From Anoxybacillus sp. J5B_2022 (GTDB lineage Bacteria; Bacillota; Bacilli; Bacillales; Anoxybacillaceae), in assembly GCF_026847645.1 (NCBI RefSeq), contig NZ_JAPSMC010000019.1, positions 1 to 52,206 of the forward strand: a stretch of DNA of 52,206 nucleotides, read 5' to 3'. Below, piece by piece: positions 46,423 to 52,206 of the stretch. Each line of letters opens with the position of its first letter. Position 1 is the first letter of the stretch. The notes under the pieces are model-generated. The model saw only the letters and a list, made by a program, of their open reading frames with translations. It did not search any database and was not told the origin of the DNA. The position numbers were made by a program, and so were the translations under genes.

Positions 46423-46674
46423 CTATCCCATTAAATCGATGTTTGTTCCTTTGTATGGATGCTCCGCTTGATGATGCTTTTCGTTTTGCCAGCGAGCATC
46501 GAAGGCGGTTCGTTTATTCGTCACTTGCCGGTTCTTTCGTTCTTCCTGCTTTTGCATGGCAGCTGTTAGTTGGGCTTGTAGCTGCTCCGGGTGGTGATGA
46601 AGTTGCTCTTGAATTTTCGCGATGTCGTACGTTCTTGGAAGTGCGATTTGTAGTTCTACTAATTTTAAACTCAT
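46423..46674 (-). CDS. Uncharacterised 83-residue protein between sigD and swrB
   Basis: I do not recognise a named family. The protein is polar, predicted helical, rich in Gln, Lys and His (EQLHHHPEQLQAQLTAAMQKQ), and has no signal peptide, Cys or membrane segment. The start ATG at 46674 follows AGGAAGTGATC, and codon usage resembles its neighbours. It ends ten bases before swrB and starts 31 bases after sigD, so it is almost certainly in the fla/che operon. A small structural or chaperone role in flagellar assembly or motility is a guess from position. Confidence 0.75.
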   Translation of the reverse strand: MSLKLVELQIALPRTYDIAKIQEQLHHHPEQLQAQLTAAMQKQEERKNRQVTNKRTAFDARWQNEKHHQAEHPYKGTNIDLMG

Positions 46675-46704
46675 ATGATCACTTCCTTTTTGCCTTAGTG
46701 GCGA

Positions 46705-47460
46705 TTATAACGCTTTTTCTAATATTTTACGCAATTTAAACAGCGCTTTCGAATGAATTTGCGAAATTCTTGAGGTCGATAATCCCATCACTTGCCCAAT
46801 TTCTGTCAATGTCAATTCTTCTTTATAAAATAAGCTAATCACCAGTTGTTCTTTTTCGTTTAGTTGCTGGATGACTTCCACAAGCTGTTGGCGCAATTCT
46901 TCGTGCAACACCGTTTCTTCTGGAGAAATCGCTTTTTCATCGCGCAACGTTAACGGACCGTCGTCCTCGTCTTTTGGCCATTCATCTAACGATAAAATGT
47001 TCGCAAAAAATCCTTCATTCATGACCGTATACACTTCTTCTTCCGCCATTCCTAACGCATCGGCTACTTCTTTCGCGGTGACTTCCCGCATATATTGTTG
47101 CTCCATTTTAGCAATTGTCGCTTCAATCTTTTTTGTTTTTTCTCTTAAGCTGCGCGGAAGCCAATCTTCTTTCCGCAATCCGTCTAGAATGGCACCACGA
47201 ATGCGAAACGAGGCGTACGTGTCAAATTTCAAATCGCGAGAAGGATCAAATTTTTCAAGCGCGTCATAAAGCCCTAGTAATCCAAAGCTCACTAATTCCT
47301 GTTTATTCACGTTTTTTGGGAGAGATACAGAAATTCGTTGCACTTGGTAATGAACGAGCGGTATATATTTTTGAACAAGTTCATCTGCCGCTTGCGGATC
47401 GCGATTGCTCACCCAATTTTGCCAATGTTTTTGCTCTTCGCGCGCTGAAACGTTTGTCAT
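46705..47460 (-). CDS. sigD: RNA polymerase sigma factor SigD (FliA-type, flagellar)
   Basis: A 251-residue group 3 sigma factor of RNA polymerase directing late flagellar, chemotaxis and autolysin genes. Region 2 (YIPLVHYQVQRIS ... FGLLGLYDALEKFDPSRDLKFDTYASFRIRGAILDGLR) is followed by region 3 (KKIEATIAKMEQQYMREVTAKEVADALGM) and region 4 (EKEQLVISLFYKEELTLTEIGQVMGLSTSRISQIHSKAL), all intact. The ATG at 47460 follows GGAGGAGTG. In B. subtilis its place at the end of the long fla/che operon limits its expression; the same layout is seen here. Confidence 0.96.
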   Translation of the reverse strand: MTNVSAREEQKHWQNWVSNRDPQAADELVQKYIPLVHYQVQRISVSLPKNVNKQELVSFGLLGLYDALEKFDPSRDLKFDTYASFRIRGAILDGLRKEDWLPRSLREKTKKIEATIAKMEQQYMREVTAKEVADALGMAEEEVYTVMNEGFFANILSLDEWPKDEDDGPLTLRDEKAISPEETVLHEELRQQLVEVIQQLNEKEQLVISLFYKEELTLTEIGQVMGLSTSRISQIHSKALFKLRKILEKAL

Positions 47461-47504
47461 AACACTCCTCCTCGTTCATCCTAAAACTGTCGGTGACGCT
47501 GCTT

Positions 47505-47822
47505 TTACGAATCGTTTTCGTTATGCAGCATATGACGAATATAGGCTGCCACTTTTTGTGCTTCTTCTTCGGTCAATCCTTTCATCAATTGTTGCAGTTC
47601 GTTTTCGTCTACAGGTTGTGACATTACCGTTATTTTCGCTGGATCTTTTCGAATATACGCAAACATCCAACGAAACAAATAAGCACTTAAAAAAAAGAGG
47701 ACAAATGTGATTGCGCTGCGCTCAAACGTTGTTGTCATGCTATTGGTGGAAAAAGATAGAAGAAACACAATGATAAATCCAAACATGCCTAACAATATGT
47801 TGATCACGATCGTACCTGCCAT
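47505..47822 (-). CDS. Uncharacterised two-helix membrane protein between cheD and sigD
   Basis: A 105-residue protein I do not recognise. Two strongly hydrophobic segments (about residues 5-25 and 34-54) are joined by a short polar loop (STNSMTTTFERS). A cytoplasmic tail follows with a helical ELQQLMKGLTEEEAQKVAAYIRHML segment. Its ATG overlaps the cheD stop by one base, so it is translated with cheD. As far as I recall B. subtilis has no gene here, with sigD following cheD directly. A role in chemotaxis or motility is inferred only from the operon. Confidence 0.78.
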   Translation of the reverse strand: MAGTIVINILLGMFGFIIVFLLSFSTNSMTTTFERSAITFVLFFLSAYLFRWMFAYIRKDPAKITVMSQPVDENELQQLMKGLTEEEAQKVAAYIRHMLHNENDS

Positions 47823-48322
47823 TATATTTCTTTAACTCCTTGATTGACTGTGCGAATGGATAACATACATGTTTTCGGATTAAATTCAATCGTCCGTCCA
47901 CTACTTCCCCCTACATCTTCCGCGACAACGGGAATGTAGAACCGCTGCAATTCTCGTTTCACCGCTTCTACATTCCTTGGTCCGATTCGCATCATATCTG
48001 TGTTTGCTGATTGAAATTGAAACATTTGCGCTCCACCTGCCAACTTCGCTTTTAGCCAATTTTTCCGTCCTCCTGCCTTGATGACGAGCTCCACTAGCGC
48101 TTCGATCGCCGTATCGGCATATTTGGCGATATTGATATTTTCCGATCTTGCCAGCGAGGAGTCTGGCAACATCACATGTGCTAACCCTGCCACTTCCTTC
48201 AGTCGGTCGAAAATGACTACTCCTACACACGAACCTAATCCAGAAGTGCGAATAAGATGAGGTGGTTGAACGACGTTCATATCTGCAATCCCGACTTTTA
48301 CGACATGAACAATTTCATTCAT
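47822..48322 (-). CDS. cheD: Chemoreceptor glutamine deamidase CheD
   Basis: A 166-residue enzyme that deamidates receptor glutamines and is sequestered by CheC. Catalytic residues are visible: Cys32 in GLGSCVG, His49 in [11 protein letters not shown], and Thr26 just before. The LAGGAQMF and [16 protein letters not shown]-like C-terminal part ([17 protein letters not shown]) is conserved. The ATG at 48322 overlaps the cheC stop by four bases, which fits the CheC-CheD complex. Confidence 0.95.
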   Translation of the reverse strand: MNEIVHVVKVGIADMNVVQPPHLIRTSGLGSCVGVVIFDRLKEVAGLAHVMLPDSSLARSENINIAKYADTAIEALVELVIKAGGRKNWLKAKLAGGAQMFQFQSANTDMMRIGPRNVEAVKRELQRFYIPVVAEDVGGSSGRTIEFNPKTCMLSIRTVNQGVKEI

Positions 48323-48954
48323 GACAACTCGACACCTAACGATCGAAAAATCGGGACAAATGAGTCTGGATCAGGCAGTAAAAAGAAGTGGCCATTTATG
48401 CTATCTTCCGGCTGTTGCTCTTCGTGCACCGCTGTATCAATGACGATCGCATAATCCCCAACACGGGATAATTCAAGCAACCCGTATTGCAAAATTGCGC
48501 CAATCATATCGACCGTCAATGCTGGAACAGACGGGTAAAGCTTTAACTTAGTAAAATCGGCAAGGGCGGAAAGATAAGAACCTGCTAATATATTCCCTAA
48601 TTCTTGCAAAGCGGATATTCCAAGTTCAGACGGTTGTAAAGAAACGAAAGAAAATTGATGATCTCCGGTCATTTGTTTAATAAACCGCTCCGCCTGTGGC
48701 AGCGATAACACGAAAAACATACTCCCAGGGGCATCTCCCTCAATTCGTAAAAATACAGCGGCGACCACTTGCTCAGCACCGCCCACTAAATCCATCATCT
48801 CGTCAAAGGAAACGATTTGTACATTCGGCACATTCATCTCAATTTTTTTATTTAACAGCTGCGAAAGTGCCGTCGCTGCATTCCCAGCACCGATATTGCC
48901 AATCTCTTTTAAAATATCGATATGATCCGCGTTCAAATCACGAATATTTGCCAT
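48319..48954 (-). CDS. cheC: CheY-P phosphatase CheC
   Basis: A 211-residue CheC/FliY-family phosphatase that removes phosphate from CheY and binds CheD for adaptation. Both active-site helices with the E-x2-N pattern are present: [19 protein letters not shown] (about 15-33) and [19 protein letters not shown] (about 112-130). The ATG at 48954 opens the frame right after cheW. Presence of cheC with cheD marks a Bacillus-type chemotaxis system rather than the enteric type. Confidence 0.95.
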   Translation of the reverse strand: MANIRDLNADHIDILKEIGNIGAGNAATALSQLLNKKIEMNVPNVQIVSFDEMMDLVGGAEQVVAAVFLRIEGDAPGSMFFVLSLPQAERFIKQMTGDHQFSFVSLQPSELGISALQELGNILAGSYLSALADFTKLKLYPSVPALTVDMIGAILQYGLLELSRVGDYAIVIDTAVHEEQQPEDSINGHFFLLPDPDSFVPIFRSLGVELS

Positions 48955-48978
48955 TGATCAAACGACCTCTCTATATAT

Positions 48979-49431
48979 TTACACTAAAGCGATTGTTTCC
49001 TTCTCTAATACTTTCTCTAAATTAAGCAAAATTAATAACCGTTTTCCGACTTTCGCTACACCGTTAATATAATCGGCTTCCACTGCCTCGATCACTTCAG
49101 GAGGCGGCTCAATGCTTTTTATAGGAAGATCGAGGACATCGTTCGCCGCATCGACAATAAGCCCTACTTCCATTTCGCCCAGCGCAACAATGATGATGCG
49201 CGTCTGCTCATTAAATGGCAACGCTTCAATGCCGAACCGCTCGCGCAAATCGATAATTGGCGTCACTACTCCGCGCAAATTAATGACTCCCTTAACAAAC
49301 TTAGGCGTCCGCGGAACGCGTGTAATGTGCTGCACTTTTTCAATTGAACGAACTTGTTGAACTGGGATCGCATATTCTTCGTCCTTCAATTGAAAGACTA
49401 TTACTTTTAATTCTGTTTCTTGATTCGCCAT
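48979..49431 (-). CDS. cheW: Chemotaxis coupling protein CheW
   Basis: A 150-residue SH3-like adaptor linking receptors with CheA. The family core IPVQQVRSIEKVQHITRVPRTPKFVKGVINLRG region and the following VTPIIDLRERFG are present. Length is standard. The ATG at 49431 follows GGGGGAGAAGG a short distance after cheA. Same operon as cheA, cheC and cheD. Confidence 0.95.
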   Translation of the reverse strand: MANQETELKVIVFQLKDEEYAIPVQQVRSIEKVQHITRVPRTPKFVKGVINLRGVVTPIIDLRERFGIEALPFNEQTRIIIVALGEMEVGLIVDAANDVLDLPIKSIEPPPEVIEAVEADYINGVAKVGKRLLILLNLEKVLEKETIALV

Positions 49432-49442
49432 CCTTCTCCCCC

Positions 49443-51473
49443 CTATTTAATTAATGCGTTGCAGTCGATAATTAATGCCACTTGACCGTCTCCTAAGATC
49501 GTGGCACCGGAGATGGCAAAAACCGATGTTAAATAGTTTCCGAGCGATTTTAACACGACTTCTTGCTGGCCAATAAATGAATCGACGACAAGTCCGGCCA
49601 TTTTTTCTCCCTTGCGGACAATCACGACGGAGAAAAAGTCTTCTTCTTCTTTTACGACCGGCACTTCAAATACATCTTTTAAAAATAAAAGCGGAACGAC
49701 TTTGCCGCGGAAATCGATCACTTTTTGATGATGGGCATGCAAAATATCCTCTTTTTTAATAATCGCTGTTTCAATAATCGATGAAAGCGGAATCGCGTAT
49801 TTTTCATATTGAATTTCGACTAACATGACAGAAATGATCGACAATGTTAGCGGCAATTGAATCGAGAAGATCGAACCGACCCCTTCGTGAGAATCAATCG
49901 TCACCGATCCGCCGAGCGATTCAATCGTGCTTTTTACTACGTCAAGACCGACACCTCGTCCAGAAATGTCCGAGATTTTATCGGCAGTAGAAAAGCCGGA
50001 TGCAAAAATCAATTCATACACTTGTTTATCCGTTAAATTCGCTGCATTTTGTTTAGAGATAATCCCTTTATTGATTGCTTTTTGCAACACTTTTTCCCGG
50101 TTAATGCCAGCGCCGTCATCTTCGATTTCAATAAATACATGATTGCCGCTATGGTATGCTTTTAATTTGACCGTACCTTCTTCCGGTTTTCCTTTGGCAC
50201 GGCGCACTTCCGGTGTTTCGATCCCGTGGTCAATCGCATTACGCAGCAAATGAACAAGAGGGTCGCCAATTTCATCAATGACTGTACGGTCTAATTCCGT
50301 TTCCGCTCCGATAATTTCGAGGTTGATTTTCTTCCCTAAATCGCGGGCAAGTTGACGAACCATGCGCGGAAAGCGGTTAAAAACAGTTTCGACCGGAACC
50401 ATCCGCATATTTAAAATAATGTTTTGCAAGTCGCTCGAGATACGCGACATCCGCTCGACCGTTTCATGCAGTTCTGGATGATTCAATTCGCGCGAAATTT
50501 GTTCTAAGCGTCCACGGTCAATAACGAGCTCTTCGAACAAGTTCATTAAAATGTCAAGCCGTTCAATGTTGACGCGAATCGTTTTATTCGCCACTGCTTT
50601 ATGTTGCTCTTTTTCTTCCTTTTGCCCTTCTGCTTTCTCTTCTTTTTGTTCTTCTTTTGCAGCCGTCACCGCTGCTTCTGTTTGGGACACCTCTAATTGA
50701 GGCGGTGTTAGTTCGCTTGGCCGCAGCTTGTCGACATCGATCGCAGTTACTGTTACTTCTTCTACTTCCGACACTTTGCTAACTTGCGCATATAATTGCT
50801 CTGCTGATTGTTTGGAAACAACAGTCACTACGAATTCTTGATCAAATTTTTCTTCTTCTAATAACTCCACCGGCGGATTCGCTTTAATTACTTCGCCCAC
50901 TTGATTTAATGCATCAAAAACCATAAACACACGCGCAGCTTTCAACAAACAATCCGCTCGCAATTTGACGTGAATTTCATACGTATGAAACCCTTGTTCT
51001 TTCGAATGTTGCAATACGTTGTATTCAAATTCCCCGTACGTTTGCGTAAGCGTCGGCGTCGTAGAAGGTGGTTCCGTTTTCCTCGTTGGAACATCGCCTT
51101 GTTCAATTTGCTTCAGTTGCTGAACGACTTCGCGAACGTCCCGTTTGCCATCGCCACCGCTAGCGATCGAGTTCACCATCGCTTCTAAATCATCGACCGC
51201 ACGAAACACGACGTCCAACAGTTCAGGCGTAACGGTAATTTTATGGTTGCGAATGCCGTCAAGCACGTTTTCCATTTGATGCGTTAAATTCGCCAAGTCT
51301 TCAAATCCCATCGTCGCCGACATTCCTTTTAATGTATGGGCTGAGCGGAAAATTTCATTTACAATCGAAAGGTCATCCGGGCTTTTTTCCAATTCTAAAA
51401 GCTGCTCGTTAATCGTTTGTAAATGTTCTTTACTTTCATCGATAAAAATCTCTAAATATTGACTCATGTCCAT
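49443..51473 (-). CDS. cheA: Chemotaxis histidine kinase CheA
   Basis: A 676-residue kinase phosphorylating CheY and CheB. The P1 phosphotransfer domain has His46 in RSAHTLKGMSATMG. The P2 CheY-binding region spans about 150-260, followed by an acidic Glu/Lys linker, P3 dimerisation (about 300), the P4 ATPase with N box LLRNAIDHGIE and G boxes DISGRGVGLDVVKS, and the P5 CheW-like domain. The start is ATG 51473 (MDMSQYLEIF), seven bases after GGGGTG. An upstream in-frame codon lies inside the end of cheB. Confidence 0.96.
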   Translation of the reverse strand: MDMSQYLEIFIDESKEHLQTINEQLLELEKSPDDLSIVNEIFRSAHTLKGMSATMGFEDLANLTHQMENVLDGIRNHKITVTPELLDVVFRAVDDLEAMVNSIASGGDGKRDVREVVQQLKQIEQGDVPTRKTEPPSTTPTLTQTYGEFEYNVLQHSKEQGFHTYEIHVKLRADCLLKAARVFMVFDALNQVGEVIKANPPVELLEEEKFDQEFVVTVVSKQSAEQLYAQVSKVSEVEEVTVTAIDVDKLRPSELTPPQLEVSQTEAAVTAAKEEQKEEKAEGQKEEKEQHKAVANKTIRVNIERLDILMNLFEELVIDRGRLEQISRELNHPELHETVERMSRISSDLQNIILNMRMVPVETVFNRFPRMVRQLARDLGKKINLEIIGAETELDRTVIDEIGDPLVHLLRNAIDHGIETPEVRRAKGKPEEGTVKLKAYHSGNHVFIEIEDDGAGINREKVLQKAINKGIISKQNAANLTDKQVYELIFASGFSTADKISDISGRGVGLDVVKSTIESLGGSVTIDSHEGVGSIFSIQLPLTLSIISVMLVEIQYEKYAIPLSSIIETAIIKKEDILHAHHQKVIDFRGKVVPLLFLKDVFEVPVVKEEEDFFSVVIVRKGEKMAGLVVDSFIGQQEVVLKSLGNYLTSVFAISGATILGDGQVALIIDCNALIK

Positions 51474-51477
51474 CACT

Positions 51478-52206
51478 CTACACCCCTTGCCCGCCTGCAT
51501 ATTTCATAATCGTTTCCGCAATTCGCTCCAAAGGCACGACAACGTCGACTAAATTCGTAGCGATCGCCGATTTCGGCATTCCAAACACTACTGCCGTTTC
51601 TTCTGATTCTGCAATTGCTTTTGTATGGCCTTGCTGCTTTAACAATTTCAATCCGGCTGTTCCATCTGACCCCATCCCTGTCATAATGACAGCGATTTTC
51701 TCATAATCACGTAATCCGCTGACAGATTCGAACAACACATCGACAGAAGGACGATGCCCGTTTCGTGGCGGAGAGTAGTCAAGATGGGCCACGAGCGACC
51801 GGCTTGACGGAACGACGGTAAAATGCGCCCCACCTAGCGCAATGTACGCTGTTCCTTGCTTTAACTCTTCTTGATGCTCCACTTCTTTAACAGAAATCTC
51901 ACATAGTGAATCGAGCCGCTGTGCGAGTGATTTTGTAAATCCTTTTGGCATATGTTGCACGATGACAATCGGTGCCGCGATTTGTTTTGGAAGGTGCGTT
52001 AACACTTGCTGCAACGCCCGCGGACCGCCTGTCGATGTACCGATACATACAATTTTTTTCCGCTTTGTTGAAGGTTGTACTTCTATTCTACTATAAGAAA
52101 CCGGTCGATAACTAGCTGTTGTTTGCGAAAAGTCCCGTTTTTTGATCCCACGCAAATTGGCGCGACTTGCAAGTACTACTTTTTCGATTAACTGTTCTTT
52201 TACTTT
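51478..52206 (-). CDS. cheB: Protein-glutamate methylesterase CheB, C-terminal part, cut by window edge
   Basis: The frame is open to the window edge, giving 242 residues; the N-terminal CheY-like receiver domain lies outside. Visible here are the end of the linker (KVKEQLIEKVVLASRANLR) and the full methylesterase domain with the catalytic Ser in GTSTGGPRALQ, His in VQHMPKGFT and Asp in MTGMGSDGTAGLK. CheB removes receptor methyl groups during adaptation. It ends a few bases before the cheA start. Confidence 0.95.
   Translation of the reverse strand, partial: KVKEQLIEKVVLASRANLRGIKKRDFSQTTASYRPVSYSRIEVQPSTKRKKIVCIGTSTGGPRALQQVLTHLPKQIAAPIVIVQHMPKGFTKSLAQRLDSLCEISVKEVEHQEELKQGTAYIALGGAHFTVVPSSRSLVAHLDYSPPRNGHRPSVDVLFESVSGLRDYEKIAVIMTGMGSDGTAGLKLLKQQGHTKAIAESEETAVVFGMPKSAIATNLVDVVVPLERIAETIMKYAGGQGV

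Overview
The window is a conserved chromosomal segment from a low-GC, endospore-forming, flagellated Bacillaceae bacterium. The evidence is PolC-type DNA polymerase III, the sporulation genes spoIIIE, dpaA/dpaB, ylxY, ymxH and tepA, and a Bacillus-type che/sigD cluster that includes cheC and cheD. Gene order closely follows the Bacillus subtilis cheB-to-ymfJ block. Protein sequences and the placement of a nucleoside ABC transporter next to the GntR gene suggest the Anoxybacillus/Geobacillus group, but that placement is inference. All 51 genes that I can support lie on the minus strand, so transcription runs from high to low coordinates. About 95% of the window is coding. I see no tRNA or rRNA gene, CRISPR array, insertion sequence or prophage.

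In order of transcription: (1) 52206-45877, the end of the fla/che operon: cheB (cut by the window edge), cheA, cheW, cheC, cheD, an unnamed two-helix membrane protein, sigD, an unnamed 83-residue protein, and a swrB-like gene. (2) 45865-36737, translation and envelope genes: rpsB, tsf, pyrH, frr, uppS, cdsA, dxr, rseP, proS, with intrinsic terminators after rpsB, tsf and frr. (3) 36655-32351, polC. (4) 32337-25066, the nusA/infB operon: rimP, nusA, rnpM (ylxR), ylxQ, infB, ylxP, rbfA, truB, ribF, behind a strong sigma-A promoter. (5) 25096-19660: rpsO with a structured leader, pnp, ylxY, mlpA, ymxH. (6) 19551-14611, the dipicolinate/lysine block: dpaA and dpaB behind a sigma-K-like promoter, then asd, dapG and dapA. 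DapA makes the substrate used by DpaAB. (7) 14587-9350: rnjB, tepA, ylzJ, spoIIIE. (8) 9267-3571: a GntR/UTRA regulator followed without a visible terminator by a BMP-type nucleoside ABC transporter (nupNOPQ-like). (9) 3483-1: the M16 peptidase-like pair ymfF/ymfH, the EF-P-modifying reductase ymfI, and the first codons of a DUF3243 gene (ymfJ).

Regulatory elements visible in the sequence include sigma-A promoters for rnjB, rimP, rpsB, rpsO and uppS; sporulation-type promoter candidates before dpaA and tepA; leader hairpins before rpsB, rpsO, tsf and rimP; and two long hairpins between the transporter's binding-protein gene and its ATPase gene. Many starts are TTG or GTG placed at good Shine-Dalgarno distance, and two sites look as if they use ATT.

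I did not find a clearly undescribed multi-gene system. The best leads are small: a likely GntR-controlled nucleoside uptake operon with heptad-spaced operator repeats, a perfect ribosome binding site with an ATT-initiated 22-codon frame ahead of the lipoprotein gene, an apparent ATT start of ylxY, and two unnamed proteins embedded around sigD.
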